In this document: positions 1 to 6,622 of the stretch, piece after piece
Layout of the letters: each line of letters begins with the position of its first letter
Numbering within the stretch: the stretch's first letter is position 1
NCBI GenBank assembly: GCA_021790695.1
Contig: JAJYGJ010000126.1
Coordinates: 1-27,487, forward strand
Source: Nitrospirota bacterium
GTDB lineage: Bacteria > Nitrospirota > Thermodesulfovibrionia > Thermodesulfovibrionales > JdFR-88
Length of the DNA stretch: 27,487 nt
Reading direction: 5' to 3'
Translations under genes and position numbers: made by a program
The notes under the pieces: model-generated
Databases searched by the model: none
What the model was told of the DNA's origin: nothing
Seen by the model: only the letters and a program-made list of their open reading frames with translations

Positions 1-666
1 GGCCACGCGCTGCCTGTAATTTTCGATATGCCCGTAAAGCATTGTGGCGTTCGTCCTTATGCCGGCATGATGGGCCGTCCTCATGACCTTGAGCCAGTCC
101 CGGCCGCTAAGTTTTTCCGGGCAGAGCGCGCCGCGGACCGCGGCATCGAAGATTTCCGCGCCTCCGCCGGGCATGACATCGAGCCCGCTTTCCCTGAGTC
201 TTCCGAAGACTTCCTCGAGAGGAAGCCCGCTTATCCGCCGCATATGGTCCACCTCGACCGCCGTAAACGCCTTTATGCCCGTCCGCGGGAAGTTTCGCTT
301 TATGGCCCCCAGCATCTCCGTATAACGGTCGAAGCCCCAGTCCGGATGGAGGCCGCCAACGATGTGCACTTCATCGAAAAGACGTACTTTTCTGAGATGC
401 GAGATAATTTGGCTGATTGTCATCTCGTAGGCCCCCGGTTCGCCCCTTGAGCGGCTGAAGGCGCAAAACCTGCACCGGTTTATGCAGATATTCGTAGGAT
501 TGACGTGGACGTTTCTTATGTAATAGACCTTGTTGCCGTTTTTCCTTTTTGCCGCAAGGCCGGCAAGCTCGCCCAGTGTGAAGATGTCATCCGATTCGAA
601 GAGTCTCAGGGCCTGGGCGGGGGTAATCCTTCCGCCGGAGGCTATCTTACGGGCCATTGCACGCAT
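1..666 (-). CDS. mqnE: Aminofutalosine synthase MqnE, 5' part (3' end outside window)
   Basis: Radical SAM enzyme of the futalosine menaquinone pathway; it joins S-adenosylmethionine to the chorismate-derived enolpyruvyl benzoate to give aminofutalosine. The translated minus strand gives 222 residues, and the gene runs off the left edge (family length is about 360-370). The radical SAM cluster motif CINRCRFC (CX3CX2C) is near residue 60, followed by a typical AFSRSRGEPGAY segment. Further on come PGGGAEIF and RTNATMLYGH, which separate MqnE from the paralogue MqnC. I chose the ATG at 666 because a TATAAT lies 5 nt upstream of it and there is no Shine-Dalgarno; an in-frame ATG at 657 is the alternative. 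The gene was read by hand from the reverse complement. The next gene upstream on this strand ends 108 bp away. Confidence 0.9.
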   Translation of the reverse strand, partial: MRAMARKIASGGRITPAQALRLFESDDIFTLGELAGLAAKRKNGNKVYYIRNVHVNPTNICINRCRFCAFSRSRGEPGAYEMTISQIISHLRKVRLFDEVHIVGGLHPDWGFDRYTEMLGAIKRNFPRTGIKAFTAVEVDHMRRISGLPLEEVFGRLRESGLDVMPGGGAEIFDAAVRGALCPEKLSGRDWLKVMRTAHHAGIRTNATMLYGHIENYRQRVA

Positions 667-671
667 CGTAG

Positions 672-677
672 ATTATA
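672..677 (-). promoter_or_regulatory. -10 box of a probable leaderless mqnE promoter
   Basis: The minus strand reads TATAAT followed by CTACG and then ATG at 666. This puts the expected transcription start on or next to the A of the start codon. No purine-rich ribosome binding site is present and no good -35 box is visible 16-18 nt upstream. The element is inferred from position and consensus match. Confidence 0.45.
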
Positions 678-774
678 AAACAAACGGCGGAAAGAGACCA
701 TGCATAGGCGAAGTTCATCAAACTGAGTCATTACGATAAAGATTCGGGAAAGAAGGGATTTTAATTTACGGCCC

Positions 775-1962
775 TTACTCCGGCTCGATAAAGCATTGCG
801 GGTCTTCGGAGAGAAAATCGCCCCTGCCCCCATTTGACGCCGCGGAGTACGCATAGGCGATTGCGCGGCAGCCCCGGCAGTCAGCCCACCTCCGGCATGC
901 CCCGCATCTGCCGCTGTAGCGGCCCTTGTCGCGCAGGGCCTGGAGCACCGTGGAGGTGGCCCACACCTCTCTTATGGAATCCGCCAGCACGTTTCCCAGG
1001 GGCAGAGGGAGCCTCCTGCATGGCGTCATGGTGCCGTCTGAAAGGATCGTGAAGCCGGATATCCCGGCCGCGCATCCGCCGGCGGCCGTGCAGCCGCCAG
1101 TGGCCGAGCCACCAGTGGCCAAGCCACCAGTGGCGTTGCCACCAGCCTCGTGATGGCTCAATTTCATCTGTGAGGGCAATTTCATCTGTGAGGCCAGGGG
1201 GTCTCCGGTCACTATTTCCAGCCCATTCCCGCCAAGCCCCTCCGCATTCAGCGAGAGAAGGCCGTCGTAGACGCCCTTTACCTGCCTGGCGGACAGCATC
1301 TCACGGATGAGTCCGAAACCGCGCCCGTAGGGGACGAGCCTTGAAAACCCGAGTCTCTGCACCCCCATATTGAGCGCAAGGGCCACCATCTCGGACATCC
1401 GCCCGGCATTGAGGCCGGAGAGGGTGGCGTTAAGCGTGACAGTCAGCCCCGCGCCCAAAAGGTTTTTCACCCCCCACATGGCCTGGCTGAAGCTGCCCAT
1501 GCCCCTGATGGAATCATGTACCTCCTCGGGTCCCTCGATGCTTACCTGCACGCCCCGGACGCCGGCGTCGCGGAGCGCGCGGGCCCTTTGCCTGGTAATG
1601 ATCGTCCCGTTTGTAAGGAGGAAGACCTCAAATCCCCGCCGCCCGGCCTCGGCGATGATGTCGAAAAGGTCCGCCCTCAGGAGCGGCTCGCCGCCGGTTA
1701 AATTGAAACTGGGCGAAAAATCCATACGGTAATTTCTCGCCCAGTCGCCAAGGGCATCCGAAATCTCGGTCATGACCCGCCCGATCTCCGCAAGGGAAAG
1801 GTCTGGCCCGGCCGGCGCATCATCCCGGACGGCCTGGTAGCAGTGCCGGCACCTCAGGTTGCACCTTTCCGTCAGATGCCACTGGATAAAAAAATCGTAT
1901 CTGGTCGCCTGACCGGCGACCTCGAGCTTTTCTAGCTCTTTCAACTGCTTCACTTCCGGCAT
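775..1962 (-). CDS. Radical SAM/SPASM protein, peptide-maturase-like (SbtM-type)
   Basis: 395-residue radical SAM enzyme with a C-terminal SPASM domain. The cluster motif CNLRCRHC (C34, C38, C41) follows FIQWHLTER, and NLTGGEPLL is the usual SAM-binding GGE segment. The C-terminal half has GCAAGISGFTILSDGTMTPC, a CGACRRWADCRGC cluster and a final DPQC, as expected for auxiliary iron-sulfur clusters. This layout fits the RiPP maturases called selenobiotic or thio(seleno)oxazole (SbtM-like); heme-pathway relatives (NirJ/Ahb) share the N-terminal motif, so the subfamily is tentative. Just before the SPASM region lies an unusual stretch made of two 18-bp and about 3.3 15-bp tandem repeats, giving SQMKLPSQMKL and GGNATGGLATGGSATGG. 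The start overlaps the 3' end of a small ORF, which suggests translational coupling. Confidence 0.8.
   Translation of the reverse strand: MPEVKQLKELEKLEVAGQATRYDFFIQWHLTERCNLRCRHCYQAVRDDAPAGPDLSLAEIGRVMTEISDALGDWARNYRMDFSPSFNLTGGEPLLRADLFDIIAEAGRRGFEVFLLTNGTIITRQRARALRDAGVRGVQVSIEGPEEVHDSIRGMGSFSQAMWGVKNLLGAGLTVTLNATLSGLNAGRMSEMVALALNMGVQRLGFSRLVPYGRGFGLIREMLSARQVKGVYDGLLSLNAEGLGGNGLEIVTGDPLASQMKLPSQMKLSHHEAGGNATGGLATGGSATGGCTAAGGCAAGISGFTILSDGTMTPCRRLPLPLGNVLADSIREVWATSTVLQALRDKGRYSGRCGACRRWADCRGCRAIAYAYSAASNGGRGDFLSEDPQCFIEPE
1094..1146. repeat. 15-bp tandem repeat inside the radical SAM gene
   Basis: The core CCAGTGGC recurs at 1097, 1112 and 1127, with a partial copy at 1142, a period of exactly 15 bp. 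On the minus strand it encodes pentapeptides of the form GG-x-A-T immediately before the first SPASM-domain cysteine. The period keeps the reading frame. Confidence 0.9.
1159..1194. repeat. 18-bp direct duplication inside the radical SAM gene
   Basis: Two adjacent copies of an 18-bp unit (1159-1176 and 1177-1194, beginning CAATTTCATCTG) give a repeated hexapeptide containing SQMKL on the minus strand. It lies 13 bp from the 15-bp repeat array, so the linker has been expanded twice. Confidence 0.85.
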
Positions 1963-2054
1963 ATCTTCACGGGATTTTCCGCAAGCTGCTTTTTCAGGTT
2001 GCCCCAGAAGATCGCCTCTTTTTCCAGCGCCTTTCTATCAAGCTTTTTCTTCAC
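1950..2054 (-). CDS. Small 34-aa ORF upstream of the maturase; candidate precursor peptide or coupling leader
   Basis: Minus-strand ORF starting at GTG 2054, with a strong AAGGAGG at 2064-2070 (9-nt spacing) and a good promoter upstream. The product is basic and helical in character: it begins MKKKLDRKALEKEAIFWGNL and ends ENPVKICRK with a single Cys near the C terminus. Its TGA lies 8-13 nt inside the radical SAM gene, in another frame, so the two would be translationally coupled. An ATG at 2058 is even closer to the ribosome binding site but gives only MGEEKA before TGA-TAG. I do not recognise a family. The strong initiation signals and placement before a SPASM maturase make a modified-peptide substrate possible, but it could equally be a regulatory leader ORF. 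Confidence 0.4.
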   Translation of the reverse strand: MKKKLDRKALEKEAIFWGNLKKQLAENPVKICRK

Positions 2055-2061
2055 CCATGTT

Positions 2062-2070
2062 CACCTCCTT
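2062..2070 (-). promoter_or_regulatory. Strong Shine-Dalgarno serving two nested start codons
   Basis: The minus strand reads AAGGAGGTG, an almost full anti-SD match. GGAGG lies 5 nt from an ATG (2058), which stops after six residues, and 9 nt from a GTG (2054), which opens the 34-aa ORF. Which start is used decides whether the small peptide is made. Confidence 0.75.
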
Positions 2071-2087
2071 TCCCATTGGTTTGTTAA

Positions 2088-2115
2088 ATGTTATCAGGCA
2101 CATCCGATATGTCAA
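2088..2115 (-). promoter_or_regulatory. Sigma-70 type promoter for the small ORF / radical SAM pair
   Basis: On the minus strand, TTGACA (2110-2115) is followed after 16 nt by TAACAT (2088-2093). The predicted transcription start near 2081 gives a leader of about 25 nt carrying the strong Shine-Dalgarno. The -35 is a perfect consensus match. This contrasts with the leaderless layout of other promoters in the window. Confidence 0.65.
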
Positions 2116-2477
2116 GCCCGTGGGGACTTTCGGCAGTGGTACAGTCCGGTTAATCCACGGGCAGATGTTATTCCGGGCGTTTGTATCTGCCCGCTCTTAT
2201 GTAATAAGGGAGAGCCCATGCCTGCCTGCTCTTATGAAGGAGGGAAAAGGCCGGCGGGCGAGAGACGGCGCGTCTGAAAAAACCGGGGTGATCGCTCTTC
2301 AAAACGGATAAACGCAGCTTTCGAGTTACGCCCGGAACCCCGCCAAGGCGGGAAACGAATGGGGCGGGCAGGTAAATGGGCTCCGGGGACAAGCGGATAT
2401 ACCCATCCAAAGGAGGGGCGTTTGCAATAGGTTACAGGGGCAGAAGGCGTAGGCGGGCGAAAATTTTGAGACAGGTT
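2116..2477. other. Gene-free stretch with a 9-bp inverted repeat
   Basis: No convincing gene. CGGGCAGAT at 2158-2166 pairs perfectly with ATCTGCCCG at 2185-2193 around an 18-nt loop. It is followed directly by a small hairpin CTTAT-GTA-ATAAG (2196-2208). A related GCTCTTATG string recurs near 2228. There is no T-tract, so neither is a clear terminator. CCCGCC-AA-GGCGGG near 2342 is a further short hairpin. The right end holds one copy of a dispersed repeat. Function unknown. Confidence 0.6.
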
Positions 2478-2483
2478 CTAAAA
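2455..2483 (+). repeat. Dispersed repeat, copy A (partial)
   Basis: Contains ATTTTGAGACAGGTTCTAAA, matching copies at 6589, 13371 and 19394, but its GGCCGGAAGC end is degenerate. Read on the minus strand, it supplies the TAG stop of the DUF2318 lipoprotein gene. Confidence 0.65.
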
Positions 2484-2924
2484 ATATTTCGATCCGCCCT
2501 TTATCGCGGCCCTGGTGATGATATAGGAGCCGTTTTCGCTCCGGCCAGGAAGCGCGATGGGATGGCAACTGCCTATGCCCGTCTTCAATTCATCGATCGT
2601 GTAGCTCACATTGCATGCCCTGCACACGATCTTTCCGTCTTCCACCCGGTAACCCAGCTTTCTTGGATAACACATGGCGCAGGCGTCGAAATAAGACTGG
2701 ACATCGCCGCCCGTCCGGACCAGGAAAAAGTCTATCTTCTTGCCGCCCATGGCGAAGCTGTAAAATTCGGGCGTCCCTTCCCGGAGCGTCCTTATGTTTA
2801 TCGCGATGTCTCCGGCGCGGTTAAGCGGGGGATTTTTATAAACCGGCATCCTGTCGCAGGACGAGACTGCAAGTGCGATCATCATTGCGGAGGCAAGAAC
2901 GCCGATCCTCGAAATTCGCGTCAT
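2478..2924 (-). CDS. DUF2318-type Cys-rich lipoprotein of the copper locus
   Basis: 148 residues. The N terminus is a lipoprotein signal ending LAVSSC (C23), so the protein is probably anchored on the outer face of a membrane. The mature part has the DUF2318 pattern: FDACAMCYPRKLGY (C82, C85), VCRACN (C101, C104) and GSCHPI (C120). The paired CxxC motifs suggest metal or redox binding; members of this family are often found beside metal-ion transporters. It lies back to back with a small exported protein and an OprC-type receptor, which suggests a role in copper handling, but the function is inferred. The start has a TATAAT 9 nt upstream and no Shine-Dalgarno. The stop codon is supplied by a dispersed repeat. 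Confidence 0.8.
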   Translation of the reverse strand: MTRISRIGVLASAMMIALAVSSCDRMPVYKNPPLNRAGDIAINIRTLREGTPEFYSFAMGGKKIDFFLVRTGGDVQSYFDACAMCYPRKLGYRVEDGKIVCRACNVSYTIDELKTGIGSCHPIALPGRSENGSYIITRAAIKGGSKYF

Positions 2925-2933
2925 ACGGCTAAT

Positions 2934-2983
2934 ATTATAATTGAAACCGGATGTTGACGGGGAAAATGGATATCGGGTAGACT
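2934..2983. promoter_or_regulatory. Divergent, probably leaderless promoters of the copper locus
   Basis: Only 64 bp separate the two divergent start codons (2924 and 2989). On the minus strand TATAAT (2934-2939) sits 9 nt before the lipoprotein ATG. On the plus strand TTGACG (2954-2959), an 18-nt spacer and TAGACT (2978-2983) end 5 nt before the ATG at 2989. Neither gene has a Shine-Dalgarno. A single regulator bound here could control both directions. Confidence 0.5.
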
Positions 2984-2988
2984 GTCAT

Positions 2989-3279
2989 ATGTTTCGCAAG
3001 ACGGCCGGATTGATGGTTCTGTGCGTCATTGTCTTATCGGTAATCCCTCCGGTAAACCTTACCGTCGTCCATGCGGGCAAAGGCACGGTCCTCGTTGCGT
3101 TTGATGTGTGCCGCGCATCGAGCCCGTTTCAGCCCTCAAACGCCGGCAGGCCCTTCTATCCCGAGCAAATTTCGAGCGGTCTTGACGCCCCCGAATTCAC
3201 GGGTTTTTATACGGCCTCGCAGCCTTTGTCCAAACCTCTTTTGCTGCCATCCAATAAAGAGAAACCACCCAGGGCGTAA
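2989..3279 (+). CDS. Small exported protein preceding the copper receptor
   Basis: 96 residues. It has a hydrophobic N-terminal signal or anchor (residues about 5-28, ending VVHAG), then LVAFDVCRASS and a proline-rich tail ending EKPPRA. I know of no named domain. Small secreted proteins with a hydrophobic start, one Cys and a Pro-rich end do occur ahead of TonB-dependent copper receptors, and I infer the same relationship here. I took the internal ATG at 2989 rather than 2941 because the signal peptide begins there and a TTGACG/TAGACT promoter ends 5 nt before it. The longer version would start inside that promoter. It could be a periplasmic copper-binding or surface-associated partner of the receptor; this is not demonstrated. 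Confidence 0.6.
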   Translation: MFRKTAGLMVLCVIVLSVIPPVNLTVVHAGKGTVLVAFDVCRASSPFQPSNAGRPFYPEQISSGLDAPEFTGFYTASQPLSKPLLLPSNKEKPPRA

Positions 3280-3637
3280 TTCCCGGGCCTGAAACCGCGG
3301 GCGGCCAAAACCGCAAGCCTTGCCTGTTGCGGAGGGCCAGGGCGGGGCGGCTTTGCTTTTTCCGCGCCGCCGTGAATCGGTTCCCACGGTCAGGACCCGC
3401 GGCTTGCCTCAGAGAAAACCATTTTCCAGGATATTTTATTTTTGTCCGGGGCGCAAGCCGCCTTTTGAGGACAGCCCGCGCAACGGCGGCATTGCCTCGG
3501 GGCGGAGAAGTCCTGAAAAGGCGCTGCGTTATATTCCTTGCGGGCCCGCCGCGGGGAAAATCAATGAAGAGGGATACGGGTCTTATGATCGCAGCCGGCA
3601 GTTGTGTTACCGGCAACTGAAAGGAATATTCGTCAAT
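3280..3637. other. 358-bp gap before the copper receptor, with competing hairpins
   Basis: Open frames cross this gap but none has a believable start or product. Near the right end GCCGG (3594-3598) can pair with CCGGC (3610-3614), while the overlapping CAGTTG (3599-3604) can pair with CAACTG (3614-3619). The second hairpin ends directly before the AAAGGAA ribosome binding site (3620-3626). A TATGAT near 3584 could be a -10 box. I do not recognise a known riboswitch here, and in particular no cobalamin-box motif. Confidence 0.45.
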
Positions 3638-5734
3638 ATGATGAAAAATATGATCGTTTTCATGTCGTTTATTATCATGATATTGCCGCATGGGTCCCTG
3701 TTCGCGGCCGTAGAGGGGCCGGATGCGGGCGGAAAAAGTCAGTCCCGGGCGGTCCTCAGGGAAATCGTCATTACAGCCCCGCCGATGCAAACCCCGCTTG
3801 AAACCATATTCAATCCGAAGGCCGCCGAGCAGCCGGTGCCAGCCGAGGACGGGGCCGCCTATCTGAAAAACATACCGGGCATGAGCGTCATACGGAAAGG
3901 CGGGACCGACGGCGACCCGGTGTTCCGCGGCATGGCGGGGTCCAGGCTCGGCATCCTGGTCGACGGACAGACCGTCCTCGGGGGCTGCGGCGCGCGCATG
4001 GATCCGCCTACCGCCTATATTTACCCCGAGGCCTACGACCGGGTAACTCTCGTGAAGGGACCGGAGACGGTAATTTACGGGCCGGGCATGTCCGCCGGGG
4101 TCGTTTTATTCGATCGCGTCAATAAGCGTTTCAAGAAACCTGGCATGAGGTTCTTTGGCAGTGTCATGGGAGGAAGCTTCGGCCGCAACGACGAGGTGCT
4201 GGACGTCACGGGAGGGACACCCCTTTTCTACATTCGCGGGACCGGTTTGTACTCTCATTCGGACGACTATCGCGACGGCGACGGCAACAAGGTGCATTCA
4301 AAATGGACCCGCTGGAACTCGGGAGGGACCGTCGGCTGGACTCCGGACAACGATACCCGCCTCGAATTTTCCACAACACAAAGCGACGGGAACGCCGCGT
4401 ATGCCGACAGGGCGATGGACGGAGTCAAATTCGCACGTCAGGATTACAGGATCAGCTTTGAGAAAAAACATGTTTCGTCATGGATCGACAAGATGGAGGC
4501 GATGGTCTATTACAACCATATCGATCATGTAATGGATAACTTCAGCCTCCGGACGTTTGTGCCGACGATGCAGATGCCGCACCGCTCCGCGATCAATCCC
4601 GGCCGCGAGACAACCGGCGGCAGGCTTGCCTTCACCACGCATCCGTTTACGATGACCAAGCTCATATTCGGCATGGACGCCCTTACCGACGGCCACTCGC
4701 TTCGTTCCACGATGAACGAGGACGCGATGCCCTATGAATCGATGCCCCGCGCTGATGACGCGCGGTTCAACCAGGTGGGCCTGTTCGCACAGGGGACGCG
4801 GTATGTCGGCAGGGACGATCGCATCATAGCCGGGCTGCGCGGCGACTGGTGGACCGCGCAGGACAAGCGTCAAACTCTCAGCCTGTCCATGGGGATGAGT
4901 GTTCCCAATCCGACGGCAAACGCGAGAAGAGATGAGGCTTTGCCGAGCGGGTTCGTACGCTACGAGCACGATCTTGAGGCCGCCGGCGCAACGCTATATG
5001 CGGGTGTGGGCCATAGCGAGCGGTTTCCGGACTACTGGGAGCTGATCGGCAACGGCAACGAGGGCCCAACCGCCTCCGACCGGAGCGCTTTTGACACGAC
5101 AAGGCCGGAAAAGACAACCCAGTTGGACGTGGGCGGCACTTTGAAGAAAGGGCGTTTGACCGGCTTTGTCTCCGGATTTGCCAATAAGATAAACGACTTT
5201 ATCCTGATACAATCGGATGTTGTGCGCACTTCGCCGGCGCGCACCGTCGTCATTACTCGGAACATCGATGCCACTACATGGGGGGGAGAGGCTGGAAGCA
5301 AGTACTCGATGACGCCAAATCTCACGTTCGATGCGAGCATTGCCTATACGCATGGCGAAAACAATACCGAAGACCGGCCTCTCGCCCAGATTCCGCCTCT
5401 TGAGGGGAAGATAGGTGTTAACTGGCACGACAAGACATGGTCTTTCGGATCATTGCTTCGCCTTGTCGCATCCCAACACCGGTTTGCGCTGGATGAAGGC
5501 AACATCGCCGGCCAGGACATCGGCCCATCATCGGGCTTCGCGGTCCTTTCAGTCAACGGCGGATGGACCCCGGAAAAGGGGCTCATCGTCTCGGCGGGAA
5601 TCGACAACCTCCTGGACAAGACGTATGCGGAATTTATCAGCCGGTCAGGGGCCATGGTGCCGGGTTTTGTCCAGACGGCCCGCGTGAACGAGCCCGGAAG
5701 GACCTTCTGGTCAAAGGTCAGCTATGAATTCTAG
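3638..5734 (+). CDS. oprC: TonB-dependent copper receptor, OprC/NosA type
   Basis: 698-residue outer-membrane receptor that imports copper using TonB energy. The order is: signal peptide (about 1-24), a short TonB-box-like segment (EIVITAP), a plug domain with PGMSVIRKGGTDGDPVFRGM, then a beta-barrel ending in SYEF with a terminal aromatic residue. The hallmark GGCGARMDPPTAYIYPEAYD is present. Structural work on Pseudomonas OprC showed copper bound by a CxxxM pair and an HxM pair; both are kept here as C117/M121 and H297/M299 (in NHIDHVMDN). Further Met/His-rich loops (TMQMPH, AMPYESM) fit copper binding. I chose ATG 3638 because it begins the signal peptide and follows AAAGGAA; the frame stays open 106 codons upstream without sensible sequence. 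Neighbouring genes supply TonB and accessory exported proteins. Confidence 0.93.
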   Translation: MMKNMIVFMSFIIMILPHGSLFAAVEGPDAGGKSQSRAVLREIVITAPPMQTPLETIFNPKAAEQPVPAEDGAAYLKNIPGMSVIRKGGTDGDPVFRGMAGSRLGILVDGQTVLGGCGARMDPPTAYIYPEAYDRVTLVKGPETVIYGPGMSAGVVLFDRVNKRFKKPGMRFFGSVMGGSFGRNDEVLDVTGGTPLFYIRGTGLYSHSDDYRDGDGNKVHSKWTRWNSGGTVGWTPDNDTRLEFSTTQSDGNAAYADRAMDGVKFARQDYRISFEKKHVSSWIDKMEAMVYYNHIDHVMDNFSLRTFVPTMQMPHRSAINPGRETTGGRLAFTTHPFTMTKLIFGMDALTDGHSLRSTMNEDAMPYESMPRADDARFNQVGLFAQGTRYVGRDDRIIAGLRGDWWTAQDKRQTLSLSMGMSVPNPTANARRDEALPSGFVRYEHDLEAAGATLYAGVGHSERFPDYWELIGNGNEGPTASDRSAFDTTRPEKTTQLDVGGTLKKGRLTGFVSGFANKINDFILIQSDVVRTSPARTVVITRNIDATTWGGEAGSKYSMTPNLTFDASIAYTHGENNTEDRPLAQIPPLEGKIGVNWHDKTWSFGSLLRLVASQHRFALDEGNIAGQDIGPSSGFAVLSVNGGWTPEKGLIVSAGIDNLLDKTYAEFISRSGAMVPGFVQTARVNEPGRTFWSKVSYEF

Positions 5735-5736
5735 CC

Positions 5737-5769
5737 GCCCCGCGAAGGGATGATATGTCCCTCAGGGGC
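5737..5769 (+). promoter_or_regulatory. Stem-loop between the copper receptor and tonB
   Basis: GCCCC (5737-5741) pairs with GGGGC (5765-5769), and AGGGA (5746-5750) pairs with TCCCT (5758-5762), with a small internal loop and a TGATATG hairpin loop. It begins 3 nt after the receptor stop codon. No T-tract follows, so it looks more like a processing or mRNA-stability element, or a Rho-linked structure, than an intrinsic terminator. Confidence 0.4.
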
Positions 5770-5815
5770 GATGAGTCATGGACGGTAAAGTAAGCATTCA
5801 GACGCAGGAGAGGCA

Positions 5816-6565
5816 ATGAACGGCCTGAAGAGTGGCATGCAGATCTCGTTGACGGTCCATGCCTTTATCCTTGGGATAATTATCGTCGTGGGCGGCTCCC
5901 CGATTATGAGGGGCCGCCCGATGGTTGTCGATCTCACCATCGAGCCTCCGGCAGGCGCGGCGGCTCCGGCAAACGGGAAAAAGTCGTCGGGCGGACATCC
6001 GCCTGGAAGACGGACGGCTGAAGCTTCAATTGCCATGAGAAAACCGCCCGTTACCCGGAAAACCCGGATGGCGCATGAGCAACCGGAGCCCGGGCCGGTT
6101 CCACCCGTATCCGGTGAGCGGGCGCCGGTTTCCGGGCCTGTGGCGCCTTTGGAAAGCGCAGGGCTGAGCGCGCCTGCGGCAGTTGCGGCGCAGGGGGGCG
6201 TTCCCGGCCATTTGCAGCACGGGGCCTCTCCCGTGACCGCCGGGACAGGGCATACGCCCGGCGCGGGAAACCCCGCCGGTGCGGAAGAGGCCTATATCAG
6301 GGAAAATTTCGCATATATCCGGGACATCATAATGAAAAACCTGTCTTATCCCAGGATCGCGAGGGAAATGGGTTTGTCCGGCAGGGTAGTCGTATCTTTT
6401 ATCGTCCGCAGGAACGGGGACGTTGAGGACATAAGGATATTGGAGGGCTCGGGGTGCGCTATCCTGGACAAACGCGCGGTGGAGACCATAAAAAAAGTCT
6501 GCCCTCTTCCGAGGCCGCCTGCGAAGGCGCAACTGAAGGTGCCCATAATATACCGCCTGGAGTAG
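5816..6565 (+). CDS. tonB: TonB family energy-transducing protein
   Basis: 249 residues. A single N-terminal membrane segment (about residues 8-28) is followed by a Pro/Gly/Ala-rich periplasmic linker (about 40-155) and a TonB C-terminal domain (about 160-249). That domain includes YPRIAREMGLSGRVVVSFIV, RNGDVEDIRILEGSG and LDKRAVETIKK. It couples the proton gradient across the inner membrane to outer-membrane receptors; lying 81 bp downstream of the copper receptor, it is probably the dedicated partner. No exbB or exbD is in the window, so these must be supplied from elsewhere. AGGAG at 5806-5810 sets the start. The gene converges with hslU; the 51-bp gap between them contains a dispersed repeat. 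Confidence 0.88.
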   Translation: MNGLKSGMQISLTVHAFILGIIIVVGGSPIMRGRPMVVDLTIEPPAGAAAPANGKKSSGGHPPGRRTAEASIAMRKPPVTRKTRMAHEQPEPGPVPPVSGERAPVSGPVAPLESAGLSAPAAVAAQGGVPGHLQHGASPVTAGTGHTPGAGNPAGAEEAYIRENFAYIRDIIMKNLSYPRIAREMGLSGRVVVSFIVRRNGDVEDIRILEGSGCAILDKRAVETIKKVCPLPRPPAKAQLKVPIIYRLE

Positions 6566-6588
6566 GCGGCAGCGAAGGAGAGAAGGGG

Positions 6589-6622
6589 GGCCGGAAGCAA
6601 TTTTAAAAGACAGGTTCTAAAG
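6589..6622 (+). repeat. Dispersed repeat, copy B
   Basis: GGCCGGAAGCAATTTT followed by AAAGACAGGTTCTAAAG. It fills most of the gap between the convergent tonB and hslU genes, and on the minus strand it supplies the TAG stop codon of hslU. Confidence 0.75.

Noticed and set aside
2041..2058. In-frame TGA in the ATG-initiated mini-ORF (possible selenocysteine)
   Set aside because: TGA is followed at once by TAG, so readthrough would add a single residue. No SECIS-like stem is evident.
3280..3637. Cobalamin or other known riboswitch ahead of the TonB receptor
   Set aside because: No B12-box or other riboswitch core motif was found on either strand, and the receptor is of the copper type.
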